A stretch of 64,000 nt of DNA from an uncultured Oscillospiraceae bacterium (lineage in GTDB: Bacteria; Bacillota; Clostridia; Oscillospirales; Oscillospiraceae). Both the position numbers and the translations under genes were made by a program. The notes below the pieces were generated by a model that was not told where the DNA came from, ran no database searches, and saw only the letters and a list, made by a program, of their open reading frames with translations. This document shows, in pieces, positions 16,590 through 26,219 of the stretch (position 1 is its first letter; each line of letters begins with the position of its first letter). The stretch spans positions 1 through 64,000 of the forward strand of contig CAJOEH010000013.1 in NCBI GenBank assembly GCA_905233385.1. Reading direction: 5' to 3'.

Positions 16590-16634
16590 TTCGCGTGATT
16601 TGTTATTTGGTTATTCGCATTATTTGATATTTGG
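16587..16634. repeat. Two-copy 24-bp AT-rich tandem repeat
   Basis: TTATTCGC...TATTTGG occurs at 16587-16610 and 16611-16634 with three mismatches, just past the stop of the SLH gene. No function is evident. Confidence 0.6.
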
Positions 16635-16651
16635 AAGAATGAAATAAGTAT

Positions 16652-18658
16652 TTACGGGTTCATAAACCGGTACAGGAATGTCACGATCTGACAGCGCTGG
16701 CAGGAGTTGGACGGGCCGAAGTGGGTCGCGTCCATGCCCTTCGTGATGTTCTTCTCGACCGCCCAGAGGACCGCGTCGTAGTAGTACGCGCTTGCGCTTA
16801 CGTCGACGAACGGATTCGTCTTGTTCGTGTAGGCGGGCTTGCCCGCCGCACGGTACAGGAAGGCCACGGCGTGTTCGCGCTTGCAGAACGCGTTCGGCGC
16901 GAAGTGCGTCGCGTCCGTGCCGGTGGTCACGCCGTTCTCAAATGCCCACAGAACTGCCTTATAATAGTAATCCGATTCCTTCACGTCCGCGAAGGGGTTC
17001 TTCGTGATGGTGGGCGCGGGCTCGCCGAGGGCTCTCCACAGGAAGGTCACGATCTGACCGCGGGTGCAGGTCGCGTACGGGCCGAAGTGCGTCGCGTCAA
17101 GACCGGTCGTGACGCCGCTGTCGTAGGCCCACAGGACCGCGTCATAGAAATAATCGGTCTTTGCCACGTCCGTGAACGGATTGGCGGGCTCGCCGCCGGC
17201 GGCGGGAACGGTCTCGGTTCGCGTCGCGCCGCAGCGCTTGCAGTTGAAGGTCTTCACGCCGTCCTTCGTCGCGGTCGGCTGCGTGGTGACCTTGCCTTCG
17301 TCCCAGTCGTGGCCCAAAGCGGCGACTTCTTCCTGCGCGACCTTGTAGTCGCAGCGCGCGCAGTGCTCGCCGGCAGTCAGGCCGGTCTCCGTGCAGGTCG
17401 CCGGAACCGGGTCGTCCCGCACGAGGTCATGGCCGAGCGCGTCCACGTAGGTGTCCACGTAGGAAGCGCCGCATTCGCAGGTGTGCGTCGTAAAGCCCTG
17501 CTCCGTGCAGGTCGGGTCGGTCACGACCGCGATATAGTTGTGCACATGCGAAAGCTCGGGAATCGTCTCCGTCCTCGTCTCGCCGCAGCGCAGGCAGGTA
17601 AAGGTCTTTTCGCCCTTTTCCGTCTCGGTCGGCTCGATGGTGACCTTGCCCTCGTCCCAGTCGTGGCCGAGCGCGTCAACGTATTCCGGCCGGACGGTAT
17701 AGTCGCAGCGCGTGCAGTACTCGCCCGCAGTCCAGCCGGACGCGGTGCAGGTCGCCGGGATTTCGTCAATGATGACGATGTCGTGCCCCAAAGCCGGAAT
17801 GGCCGTCTCGGAGACGATCTCTCCGCAGTCGTCGCAGACCGTCCGGTCGTAGCCCGCATCGGTGCAGGTGGCGTTCATGTGTTCGTCGTGCGTGTTCTTA
17901 TGCGTGCAGTCGATGCAGTGGATCTTCGCGTCGGTCAGGCACTCGTTGCCGTCGCCGATGTCGAGCTTGTCCCATTTTGCCTGAATGCCGCCGTAGTACA
18001 CGTCGGCCAGTTCGGTGCAGTCCGCGAACGCGTTTCCGCCGATCGCCGTCACGCTCTCGGGGATCGTGACTTCCTTCAGCTTCGCGCAGCCGCCGAACGC
18101 ATACAGGCCGACGGTCTCCACGCCGTCCTCGAGCGTGACCTCCGTCAGGCCGGTGCAGTTGCGGAAGGCGTTATCGCCGATGCGCGTCACGCTGCCGGGG
18201 ATCGTCAGGCTTGTCAGCCCGCTGCAGCCGGTGAACGCGCCGCCGCCGATGGCAGTCACGCTGCCGGGGATGGTGAGCTCCGTCAGGCCGGTGCAGCCGG
18301 CGAAGGCGTTATAGTCGATGTAGATCACGCTGTCCGGGATCGTGATACTTGTCAGGCGGGTGCAGAGCTGGAACGCGCCGTAGCCGACGCTTGTCACGCC
18401 GTCTTCGATCACGACGGTGCGGATCTTGCCGGTGTACTCCAGCCACGGAGCCTCCGTCATCGCGCCGATGCCGTTGATCGTCAGCACGCCGGTCGTTTTG
18501 TTCAGTTCCCACGCCAGATCGCCGCAGGTGCCGGAAACGATGTCGTCAAAGTCGTCGGGCGGAAGCACGATGTCCGCGCTCGCGGTCAGAACCGCCGCAG
18601 GCAGCAGGGCGAAAATCAGCGTCAGCGCGAGGATGAGTGCCGTCAGTCGTTGTTTCAT
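16652..18658 (-). CDS. SLH-anchored surface protein with BspA-type leucine-rich repeats
   Basis: A 668-residue exported protein: signal peptide (1-29), six LRR_5/BspA-type repeats of the form ESVTAIGGNAF-x2-C (about 85-230), a stretch of Cys/His repeats of the form CTEQGF-THTCECG-...-ALGHDW (about 250-480), and three SLH domains (about 490-668, each starting NPF-DV). SLH domains bind pyruvylated secondary cell-wall polymer; BspA-type repeats often mediate binding. The ATG at 18658 has GGAGG upstream. It follows PBP2 by 17 bases and is the last gene of the envelope operon. Confidence 0.85.
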   Translation of the reverse strand: MKQRLTALILALTLIFALLPAAVLTASADIVLPPDDFDDIVSGTCGDLAWELNKTTGVLTINGIGAMTEAPWLEYTGKIRTVVIEDGVTSVGYGAFQLCTRLTSITIPDSVIYIDYNAFAGCTGLTELTIPGSVTAIGGGAFTGCSGLTSLTIPGSVTRIGDNAFRNCTGLTEVTLEDGVETVGLYAFGGCAKLKEVTIPESVTAIGGNAFADCTELADVYYGGIQAKWDKLDIGDGNECLTDAKIHCIDCTHKNTHDEHMNATCTDAGYDRTVCDDCGEIVSETAIPALGHDIVIIDEIPATCTASGWTAGEYCTRCDYTVRPEYVDALGHDWDEGKVTIEPTETEKGEKTFTCLRCGETRTETIPELSHVHNYIAVVTDPTCTEQGFTTHTCECGASYVDTYVDALGHDLVRDDPVPATCTETGLTAGEHCARCDYKVAQEEVAALGHDWDEGKVTTQPTATKDGVKTFNCKRCGATRTETVPAAGGEPANPFTDVAKTDYFYDAVLWAYDSGVTTGLDATHFGPYATCTRGQIVTFLWRALGEPAPTITKNPFADVKESDYYYKAVLWAFENGVTTGTDATHFAPNAFCKREHAVAFLYRAAGKPAYTNKTNPFVDVSASAYYYDAVLWAVEKNITKGMDATHFGPSNSCQRCQIVTFLYRFMNP

Positions 18659-18675
18659 AATGGAAGCCTCCAATC

Positions 18676-20751
18676 TCAGTTCGTGCGGTATTCCGCGGGG
18701 ACGGTGTCGATCTCCCCGCTCGAGGAGAAGTAGTAGTCGAGCATCGCCTTGGCGATCTTGCCGAGGTTACCGCCCTGCGCGCCCTTTTCGACGTAGACCA
18801 TGATCGCGATCTGCGGGTCGTCCGCCGGCGCGAACAGGACGAAGGAACCGTTATCCGAGCCGCCGGAGCCCTGCTCCGCGGTGCCGGTCTTGGCGCAGAC
18901 CGCGATCGGATAGCCGTTGAAGACGGTGGAAGCGGTACCGGTCTGCGCCGACATCTTCATGCCGTCGACGTAAGCCGAAAACGCTTCGTCGTTGATTTCA
19001 AACTGATTGAGGATCGTCGGTTCCTTCTGATAGACCAGTTCCTCATAGTCCGACGAGAGCACGCGGCGCAGGAAGGTCGCCTGATAGCGCGTGCCGCGGT
19101 TGGCGAGCGTCGCAACGTAGGAGCAAAGCTGCATCGGCGTGTAGCGGTGTTCGGACTGGCCGATCGCCGCCTGCACGAGGTCGCCGCCGTACCAGACGGA
19201 ATAGTCGCCCTGATACAGCGCGTCCTTGACCTCGGGGTTGGCTCTTCGCCCGATCGACTCCGGGATCTCGACGCCCGTATGCTCACCGAGGCCGAACGCC
19301 TGCGCAGTCTCGTCGATGTAGTCGATGCCGGTCAGCCAGCCGAGCTCGTAGAAGAAGTAGTTGCAGGAGACCTCCAGCGCGTGCCGGACGTCCAGAACGC
19401 CGTGCGTCGCCTTTGCCGTCGTCCACAACATGCAGCGCGGCCAGTAGCCGACGTCCGCAAAGCGCATATAGATGCCCTCGTCCTTCACCTTGAAGTCGGG
19501 TGATACGACGTTGTTGTTCAGCGCGGCAACCGTCGTGACCATCTTGAAGATCGAGCCGGGCGGGTAGGTCGCCGTCAGCGCGCGGTTATACAGAGGGTCG
19601 AATTTCTCCTGCGTGATCTCGTTGTAATCCTCAAAGAAGTGGGACAGGTCGTAGGTCGGATAGCTCGCGCAGACGAGCACCTCGCCGGTCTTGACCGACA
19701 TGGCGACGACCGCGCCGCCCTCCGCGTCCATGCCGGCCTGCTTCGCGCCGATGCCGGTCTCGCGCAGGCTGAGGATCATTTTCTCCAGCTCGTCCTCCGC
19801 GACCTTTTGCAGGTTGATATCGAGGGCGAGCTCGACGTTGTTGCCCGCGACGGGCTCTTTGACGTAGTGTTCCTCCACGATCTTGCCGTCGACGGTCATG
19901 ACGGTCTCGCGCAGGCCGTCCGAGCCGTGGAGTTCCAGCTCGAAGGCCTTTTCCAGACCCGCCTTGCCGACCTCCGCGTCCATCGAATAGTCGTAGTCCT
20001 TATAGTACTCCCATTCCTCCGCGTCCATCTTGCCGACGTAGCCGAGGACGTGCGCCGCGTAATCGGTATGGTACTCGCGCACGGTGGAGGTCGTCACGCC
20101 GACGCCGGGGACGTTCAGCTCCATCAGCGCGGCGAGCGACACGGCGTCGATATCGTCGACCAGCTCATAGACAGGCAGCATCGTGCTGGAGATCAGGCGC
20201 AGCTCCAGCTCATAACGCACGGAGATGACCGTCCGCGCCTCCTCCTCCGTCCAGGTGTCCGGCAGATGGTAGCGGTCGCGCAGACGGCGGACGAGCTGCG
20301 GTGCGGAGATGTCGGTATCCCAGTCACGCTCGTTGAGGAAGGTGCGGAAATAGCCGTTCCACACCGAGGAATACTGGCTGGTCGTGTATTCGTAAGGCTT
20401 TTCCATCGTCACCGGGAAATGGTCGGTGATCGGCAGATTCAGCTCCCTGCAAAGGTTGGTCAGCTGCCGCAGACTCTCGTTCGGGTCTTCCGAGCTGAAC
20501 AGCACGTCATAGAACAGCATGATGTTGAACGACGCGCGGTTGGCGACCAGGATATTGCCGTTGCGGTCGAGGATCTCGCCGCGGGCGGCCGTCACGCGGG
20601 TGTAGTAGGTGAAGGTATCGGTGGCATTCGCCGCCTGTTCCCCGCCCTCTTTGATCTGCAGGCCGTAGAGTCGAACGGTGAAAACCCCGAGAATGACCAG
20701 GATCAGCATGGAAAAGGCGAGGATCCGGAAAGAATATTTACTCTGTTTCAT
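18676..20751 (-). CDS. mrdA: Penicillin-binding protein 2 (elongasome transpeptidase)
   Basis: A 691-residue class B PBP with one N-terminal membrane helix (about 10-30), a dimerisation/pedestal region, and a transpeptidase domain. Active-site motifs are S-x2-K in PPGSIFKMVT, SCNYFF for S-x-N, and KTGTAEQ. It crosslinks peptidoglycan during side-wall growth with RodA and MreCD. The N-terminus overlaps mreD by 14 bases. Order maf-mreC-mreD-mrdA is the classic shape operon; mreB and rodA are not in the window. Confidence 0.93.
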   Translation of the reverse strand: MKQSKYSFRILAFSMLILVILGVFTVRLYGLQIKEGGEQAANATDTFTYYTRVTAARGEILDRNGNILVANRASFNIMLFYDVLFSSEDPNESLRQLTNLCRELNLPITDHFPVTMEKPYEYTTSQYSSVWNGYFRTFLNERDWDTDISAPQLVRRLRDRYHLPDTWTEEEARTVISVRYELELRLISSTMLPVYELVDDIDAVSLAALMELNVPGVGVTTSTVREYHTDYAAHVLGYVGKMDAEEWEYYKDYDYSMDAEVGKAGLEKAFELELHGSDGLRETVMTVDGKIVEEHYVKEPVAGNNVELALDINLQKVAEDELEKMILSLRETGIGAKQAGMDAEGGAVVAMSVKTGEVLVCASYPTYDLSHFFEDYNEITQEKFDPLYNRALTATYPPGSIFKMVTTVAALNNNVVSPDFKVKDEGIYMRFADVGYWPRCMLWTTAKATHGVLDVRHALEVSCNYFFYELGWLTGIDYIDETAQAFGLGEHTGVEIPESIGRRANPEVKDALYQGDYSVWYGGDLVQAAIGQSEHRYTPMQLCSYVATLANRGTRYQATFLRRVLSSDYEELVYQKEPTILNQFEINDEAFSAYVDGMKMSAQTGTASTVFNGYPIAVCAKTGTAEQGSGGSDNGSFVLFAPADDPQIAIMVYVEKGAQGGNLGKIAKAMLDYYFSSSGEIDTVPAEYRTN

Positions 20752-21274
20752 AGGCGTCTCCGATCTTCTCGATGCACTTTACCAGCAGATATACGATCGG
20801 CTGCGCAAGTGCGGAAACCAGCACGGTCGGCAGCAGAACCGTCAGGAAACGGCTGCCGTCCATCGTGCCGAAGAAGTATTTGAACAGAAAGATCGCCGCC
20901 TGCTCCGTGAAGAGCGTCACGACGGTGATCGCCAGGCAGGGCAGGAAACGGTTCGCCAAGACCGCGCTGCACAGGACGCTGCCGATCACCGGCACGACCG
21001 TCAGCACCGCGATGCTGATGCTTCCCTCATCCGCGCCGGACAGGCACCAGAACAGGGACGTCAGCAGGGCGAACATGCCGCCGCGCTCCGCGCCTTCGCG
21101 CAGGCACACGCAGGTGATGACCACCGGCACGAAGTTCGGATGCGCGCCGAACAGCTTGTGATTGCCGAAAACCACCGTCTGCATCATCATCGCGAGCAGG
21201 AACAGCAGCGTATAGAGCGTCCAGCGCAGGATATGCAGCCACTGCTTCGGCGTGATATAGAGTTTGTCCAGCAC
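20738..21274 (-). CDS. mreD: Rod shape-determining protein MreD
   Basis: A 178-residue integral membrane protein with five or six helices, located between mreC and the PBP2 gene, with the MreD-like LRWTLYTLLFLLAMMMQTVVF start and a conserved ITCVCLREGAERGG segment. MreD links MreC to the lipid-embedded elongasome. Sequence conservation is low in this family, so position is part of the evidence. It starts 19 bases after mreC and overlaps mrdA. Confidence 0.88.
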   Translation of the reverse strand: MLDKLYITPKQWLHILRWTLYTLLFLLAMMMQTVVFGNHKLFGAHPNFVPVVITCVCLREGAERGGMFALLTSLFWCLSGADEGSISIAVLTVVPVIGSVLCSAVLANRFLPCLAITVVTLFTEQAAIFLFKYFFGTMDGSRFLTVLLPTVLVSALAQPIVYLLVKCIEKIGDAYETE

Positions 21275-21293
21275 CGCTGTTCCTCCTTTCGCG

Positions 21294-22124
21294 TTATTCG
21301 CTCACAAAATTCGTAATGATAAACACCATTTCCAGCGTATCGAAATCCGCCGCGGGATTCAGCAGCGCGTATTTCGCGACGCCGGTCTCGTCGTAGCCCG
21401 CGTCGATCACGTAGCCGATGATCAGGTCCTTCGGATAGACCGTGGAGCCGGTCGTGACGACCTGGTCGTTGTTGCGCAGGACCGCCTCGGAGGGCAGATA
21501 GATCATGCGGAGCTTGCCCGCGTCGCCGGAAGTGAACGCGCCCTGCACGACGCCGGTATGACCGGACGAAGCGATGCTCGCGCTGATCTCCAGCGAGGTA
21601 TCCAGGACCGTCGTGACGACCGCCCAGTTCGCGCCGATCTCGGTGATCAGGCCGACGACCTGTCCGTACTGCGTCACGGCGACCATGCCCGTTTCCAGGC
21701 CGGCGTTCGTGCCCTTGCCGATCGTGAAGGTACTCTTCCAGCTCGAGGAATCCCACGAGACGATGTAGGCGTCGCAGAACGTGTAATCGTCATGCTGTTT
21801 GCTCAGATTCAGCAGCTCGCGCAGATAGGCGTTCTCGCGCTCGAGGGAGTCCGCGCTGCGCACCTGATCCTCGATCTCGATGATCCTGCGCTCCAAATAA
21901 TCGTTCTTCGCTTCCAGCGCCTCATAGCCGAACGTGTAGTTGTAATAGCGTTCGATTTGCCGCGTGATGGCGCTGAAACCGCCGCGGATCGGCGTCAGGA
22001 CGGTCTGCACCGCCTTTTCCGCCCACGTCGTTCCGAACAGGCCCGACGTGATCGCCGTCACGACCGCTAAAATCAGCGCCAGCGCAACGATCAGCTTCGC
22101 GCGTCCGCTCCAATGCTTTTTCAT
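21294..22124 (-). CDS. mreC: Rod shape-determining protein MreC
   Basis: A 276-residue MreC: one N-terminal membrane helix (about 10-27), a coiled coil (about 70-110, YEALEAKNDYLERRIIEIED), and two beta-barrel subdomains containing AYIVSWDSSSWKSTFTIGKG and GLITEIGANWAVVTTVLD. It is an extracytoplasmic scaffold activating PBP2. It begins 9 bases after maf. Length and domain order are normal. Confidence 0.93.
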   Translation of the reverse strand: MKKHWSGRAKLIVALALILAVVTAITSGLFGTTWAEKAVQTVLTPIRGGFSAITRQIERYYNYTFGYEALEAKNDYLERRIIEIEDQVRSADSLERENAYLRELLNLSKQHDDYTFCDAYIVSWDSSSWKSTFTIGKGTNAGLETGMVAVTQYGQVVGLITEIGANWAVVTTVLDTSLEISASIASSGHTGVVQGAFTSGDAGKLRMIYLPSEAVLRNNDQVVTTGSTVYPKDLIIGYVIDAGYDETGVAKYALLNPAADFDTLEMVFIITNFVSE

Positions 22125-22133
22125 TCGATCACC

Positions 22134-22709
22134 TCAACAGCCCAGCACCTGCGCGCCGTAGCCGCGGAGCATTTCCGCGAGCGTACAGACGGGCAGGCCC
22201 ATCACGTTGTAAAAATCGCCGTCCAGTCCCTCGATGAAGAGGGCGGCAAGCCCCTGCGCCGCATAAGCGCCGGCCTTGTCCATCGGCTCGCCGGTCGCGA
22301 CGTAGGCGCGGATCTCCCGATCCGACAGCGGACGGAAGCGCACGCCGGTCACCACGGTCTTCGTCTCCGCGCGGTCGCCGCGCCGGACGGTCACGCCCGT
22401 CATGACCTGATGCTCCCTGCCCGAAAGCAGGCGCAGCATCCGGACCGCGTCCTCAACGTCGTGCGGTTTCCCCATCACCAGTCCGTCGCAGACCACGATG
22501 GTGTCCGCCGCGACGATGATATCGTCGTCACTGCACAGGGGCCGCGCCGCAAGCGCCTTGCGCCGGCTGACGTCGGCCACCTCGTCGTAAGGATCGCCGT
22601 CCGGCCGCATGGTCTCGTCGGTCGGCGCGGTCCGGATGACGATCTCCAGACCCATGCGTTCCATCAGTTCCCTTCTGCGCGGGGAGGACGATGCAAGAAT
22701 GATACTCAT
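22134..22709 (-). CDS. maf: Maf family nucleotide pyrophosphatase
   Basis: A 191-residue Maf/YhdE protein with ILASSSPRRRELM at the N-terminus, AADTIVVCDG in the active site, and the closing GLPVCTLAEML. It hydrolyses non-canonical or modified nucleoside triphosphates (dTTP/UTP class) in the cytosol and affects septation when overproduced. The start at 22709 gives the universal Maf N-terminus. It sits 8 bases after the U32 gene and heads the mre cluster, as in Bacillus. Confidence 0.94.
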   Translation of the reverse strand: MSIILASSSPRRRELMERMGLEIVIRTAPTDETMRPDGDPYDEVADVSRRKALAARPLCSDDDIIVAADTIVVCDGLVMGKPHDVEDAVRMLRLLSGREHQVMTGVTVRRGDRAETKTVVTGVRFRPLSDREIRAYVATGEPMDKAGAYAAQGLAALFIEGLDGDFYNVMGLPVCTLAEMLRGYGAQVLGC

Positions 22710-22717
22710 GGTTTCTC

Positions 22718-24802
22718 CTATTCCACGCCGCGCAGATACAGTCCGCGCGTGCAGCCGCCCGGATCGAAGCGTCCCTCGCCGCGGTAGGCCGCGAGCACGC
22801 CGTCGATCTCCGCGGCGTTTTCCGTCGTAAAGCTCAGACGCAGCGCCCACAGGCCGAGGTCGCGCAGCGTCTCTTTCTTGTCGAGCATGTAGAGTTTCTT
22901 TCCGTTGAGGATGACGCTGCGGCAGGTGCCGCAGTCGCGCACCACGCGGAATTCCTCGCCGATCCGGTCGATCAGCTTGGTATTGCCGCTCTCGCAGGTG
23001 CAGATCCCGGCGCGGTTGCGCATGAGGCAGTTCTCCGTCAGCATGAGCGGCAGTCTGCCGTAGACGATCATCTCCGTCGGCAGCGGCTTGCTCAGGTCGC
23101 GGATCTGCGGCAGGCTCATCTCGAACGACGCCGTCGCGCTGACCATGCCGAGCTGCTTCGCCTGCGCCATCGAGCGGGAATTATAGAGATTCAGGCCGAA
23201 ATCGCCGGCGATCTCCAGCTCCCGCGAACGCGCCGCCGTCACCTGCCCGAGGTTGCCGAGCAGGACGCGGCGAATGCCCATATCGCGCAGGGCCGTGAGC
23301 ATGGAGAGCAGCGCGGGCGTTTCGTCGTCGCGCACGACGCGCGGCAGGACCGCCGCGACGGTCATATCCCGTCGGAGGCCGACGTAAAAGTCCCGATGGG
23401 CGACGATCTCCGAAAGCGGCGCGTACAGCACGGCGGGCGGCGTTTCGCGCAGCTTCCGCGTGATCTGCTCGGTCTTCAGAACGCTGACCGTCAGCACGGG
23501 CGCGCTTTTCGTGCCCTCGAAGCGCTGCGGCTCCGTATAAGTACCCGTTTCTGCCGGCGTGCTCCTGGCGCGCAGGGCGGAGAGCTGCACCAGCGCCTCG
23601 CGGCGCAGGCGGTTGATCTCCGCGGCGGAAACGCTCAGTCCCGGTTCGATCCGGCAGTGCGTTTCCGTGCAGATATAGGGCGTGCCGCCGGTCTTCGACA
23701 GCCGCTCCGTCAGCTCCTCCTGCGTCAGGTCCCGGTAACGCGCCGGCTCGGGCAGACCGCCCTGCACCTTGGCGACGTTGCCGAGCGCATCCTGCGCGGC
23801 AATCATGATATTCTGCCCCGCGGAAATGAGCGCGTAGAACTCGACGGGGACGCGGGAGGACTCCACGTTCTCGTACGACGCGCGGGCGGCCTGCAAAAGC
23901 TGCTTGCTGCCGTCGGTCGTTGAGCGGACGCCGAACATCTCCGGTCCGATCTTTCCTTCGTAATAACCCTGCGTGAAGCCCTGGCGGGAGAAGATGGCGC
24001 GCAGGGCGCGCTTGCCCTCGTCGCCGGCTCTGCCCTCGTCGAGGGCGCTGCGGTAGACGCTCGTGACCGTCGCGACGTACTCCGGCCGCTTCATCCGTCC
24101 CTCGATTTTGAGGCTGGCGACGCCGAGCGTCTCCAGATCGTGCAGATAGTCGATCAGGCAGTTGTCCTTGAGGCTCAGGGGATATTTTTCTTCAAAGCGG
24201 TCAAAGCCGTACGGCAGGCGGCAGGGCTGGGCGCACTGGCCGCGGTTGCCGCTGCGCCGTCCGATCACGCCGGACATATAGCACTGGCCGGAATAGCACA
24301 TGCACAGCGCGCCGTGGACGAACACTTCGATCTCGACGGGGCTGGTGCGGCAGATGAACGCGATGTCCTCGCGCGGCAGCTCCCTCGCCAGCACGACGCG
24401 GGAAACGCCCATCTCGGCGGCCTGCTTGACGCCCTCGAGCGAATGGATGCTCATCTGCGTGGAGGCGTGGATCGCGACCGTCGGCGCGATCTCGCGGCAC
24501 AGCGCGACCACGCCGAAATCCTGCACGATGAAGGCGTCCACGCCGGCCTTCGCGGCGGCGGCGACGATCTGCGCGCAGGCGCGCATCTCGCGGTCGGCGA
24601 CCAGCGTGTTCAGCGTCAGATGCACCTTGACGCCGCGCACATGGCAGTAGCGCACGACCTCGGGCAGCTCGTCCACTCTGAAGTTTTTCGCGCCGCGGCG
24701 GGCATTGAAGCCCTCCACGCCGAGATACACCGCGTCGGCGCCGTTGCAGACGGCTGCGCGCAGCGCGTCCATGGAGCCGGCAGGCGACAGTAATTCGATC
24801 AT
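22718..24802 (-). CDS. U32 family protein (RlhA/YhbU-type)
   Basis: A 694-residue U32 protein: PAGSMDALRAAVCNGADAVYLG at the start, QDFGVVALCR-type barrel strands, and a Cys cluster beginning CMCYSGQC and ending GQCAQPCR (about 165-195) typical of the iron-sulfur-dependent subgroup. The C-terminal half has further cysteines in NCLMRNRAGICTCES and a CGTCRS motif. Members such as E. coli RlhA hydroxylate C2501 of 23S rRNA; others carry the old label collagenase-like peptidase. An rRNA or tRNA hydroxylation role is therefore more likely than proteolysis, but which one is not resolved. It is the first gene of the envelope operon. Confidence 0.85.
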   Translation of the reverse strand: MIELLSPAGSMDALRAAVCNGADAVYLGVEGFNARRGAKNFRVDELPEVVRYCHVRGVKVHLTLNTLVADREMRACAQIVAAAAKAGVDAFIVQDFGVVALCREIAPTVAIHASTQMSIHSLEGVKQAAEMGVSRVVLARELPREDIAFICRTSPVEIEVFVHGALCMCYSGQCYMSGVIGRRSGNRGQCAQPCRLPYGFDRFEEKYPLSLKDNCLIDYLHDLETLGVASLKIEGRMKRPEYVATVTSVYRSALDEGRAGDEGKRALRAIFSRQGFTQGYYEGKIGPEMFGVRSTTDGSKQLLQAARASYENVESSRVPVEFYALISAGQNIMIAAQDALGNVAKVQGGLPEPARYRDLTQEELTERLSKTGGTPYICTETHCRIEPGLSVSAAEINRLRREALVQLSALRARSTPAETGTYTEPQRFEGTKSAPVLTVSVLKTEQITRKLRETPPAVLYAPLSEIVAHRDFYVGLRRDMTVAAVLPRVVRDDETPALLSMLTALRDMGIRRVLLGNLGQVTAARSRELEIAGDFGLNLYNSRSMAQAKQLGMVSATASFEMSLPQIRDLSKPLPTEMIVYGRLPLMLTENCLMRNRAGICTCESGNTKLIDRIGEEFRVVRDCGTCRSVILNGKKLYMLDKKETLRDLGLWALRLSFTTENAAEIDGVLAAYRGEGRFDPGGCTRGLYLRGVE

Positions 24803-24934
24803 TTCAAAAACTCCTGAGAGCATAAGTTTCCATTATATGCAGCATATATTATAGCAAAAGCGTCACCGAAATTCTACCGCTTTGCGCAAAATTCTCGAAA
24901 AATTTACGGATCCGTCACACAGGCGGATTTTCTC

Positions 24935-24963
24935 TGTGCAAACGTCCGAAAAGATGTTATAAT
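24935..24963 (+). promoter_or_regulatory. Promoter for RlmI-like gene
   Basis: TATAAT at 24958-24963, 33 bases before the start; the -35 (TGTGCA at 24935, 17-base spacer) is weak. Confidence 0.55.
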
Positions 24964-24995
24964 AGGATCAATCTTTCAAATACGGAGGGTTCGGT

Positions 24996-26174
24996 ATGGC
25001 GATGGGGCAGGTCTGTCTGCGGCGCGGCGAGGAACAGGACGTCCTGCGCGGCGGGCTTTGGGTCTTTGACAACGAGGTCGACTGGGCGGACGATCTCTGC
25101 GCCGACGGCGCGGTGGTCGAGGTGCTCGACAGCAAGCTGCGGTTTTTGGCGAAGGGCTTTTTCAACCGCGGCTCGAAGATCGTCGTCCGCGTGCTGACCC
25201 GCGACCGCGCGGAGGCGATCGACGCGGACTTTTTCCGCCGCCGCATCCTCGCCGCGTGGGAAAACCGGAAGAATCTCGGCTTTTCCGACGCCTGCCGCGT
25301 CGTCTTCGGCGAGTCGGACGGTCTGCCCGGCCTGACGGTGGACAAGTTCTCCGACTGTCTCTCCTTCCAGATCGTCTCGCTCGGCACGGAACGGTTTAAG
25401 CAGGACATCGTCGACGCGCTGATCGACATCTTTTCGCCGCGCTGTATCTATGAGCGCGACGACGTGCCGGTGCGCGAAAAAGAGGGCATGGCGCAGTGCA
25501 AAGGCTGTGTGTACGGCGAGGTGCCGAAGGAGCTGATCATCCGCGAGCACGACGCCCTGATGGCCGTCGACATCGAGAACGGGCAGAAGACCGGCCACTT
25601 CCTCGATCAGCAGGAGAACCGCGGCCGTCTCAAGCCCTACTGCAAGGGCAAGTCCGTGCTCGACCTCTGCTGTCACACCGGCGGCTTTTCGATCCACGCC
25701 GCCCTCTACGGCGCGAAAAGCGTCGAGGCCGTGGACGTGTCCGGGGAAGCCTTGCAGATGGTGCGCGAAAACGCCGAACGCAACGGCGTTTCCGATACCG
25801 TCGCGACCGTGTGCGCCAACGTCTTCGACCTCGTGCGGCAGTACGCCGACGACGGCAAGCAGTACGGCGTCGTGATCTGCGACCCGCCCGCCTTCGCCAA
25901 GAGCAAGCGGGCCCTCGAAGGCGCGTACCGCGGCTACAAGGAGCTGAACCTGCGCTGCATGCGCCTGTGCGAGCCGGGCGGCATCCTGCTGACCTGCTCG
26001 TGCAGTCAGTTCATGACCCAGCCGCTCTTTGAGAAGATGCTGCGCGAGGCCGCCGCGGACAGCGGCAGGACGGTGCGCCTGTTAGAACGCCTGACGCAGT
26101 CGCGCGACCACCCCGCCGCCCTCAGCGCGGAGCATTCGCTCTATCTCAAGGGCTGCATCCTCCAGGTGTTGTGA
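24996..26174 (+). CDS. SAM-dependent 23S rRNA methyltransferase, RlmI family
   Basis: A 392-residue protein with an N-terminal PUA domain (about 1-75), an EEHE-like linker domain containing GESDGLPGLTVDKF, and a Rossmann methyltransferase domain: VLDLCCHTGGFSIHAA binds SAM and CDPPAFAKSK is motif IV with the fold of m5C enzymes. RlmI methylates C1962 of 23S rRNA; paralogs vary, so the exact position is inferred. GGAGGG lies upstream of the ATG. Divergent from the U32 gene. Confidence 0.88.
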   Translation: MAMGQVCLRRGEEQDVLRGGLWVFDNEVDWADDLCADGAVVEVLDSKLRFLAKGFFNRGSKIVVRVLTRDRAEAIDADFFRRRILAAWENRKNLGFSDACRVVFGESDGLPGLTVDKFSDCLSFQIVSLGTERFKQDIVDALIDIFSPRCIYERDDVPVREKEGMAQCKGCVYGEVPKELIIREHDALMAVDIENGQKTGHFLDQQENRGRLKPYCKGKSVLDLCCHTGGFSIHAALYGAKSVEAVDVSGEALQMVRENAERNGVSDTVATVCANVFDLVRQYADDGKQYGVVICDPPAFAKSKRALEGAYRGYKELNLRCMRLCEPGGILLTCSCSQFMTQPLFEKMLREAAADSGRTVRLLERLTQSRDHPAALSAEHSLYLKGCILQVL

Positions 26175-26197
26175 TTTTCGTCGTTTTATGTTATAAT
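26169..26197 (+). promoter_or_regulatory. Sigma-A promoter for inositol monophosphatase gene
   Basis: TTGTGA (26169-26174) includes the stop codon of the previous gene; 17-base spacer; TATAAT (26192-26197). Confidence 0.7.
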
Positions 26198-26219
26198 ATT
26201 GATTTGAGGTGATGCGCAG

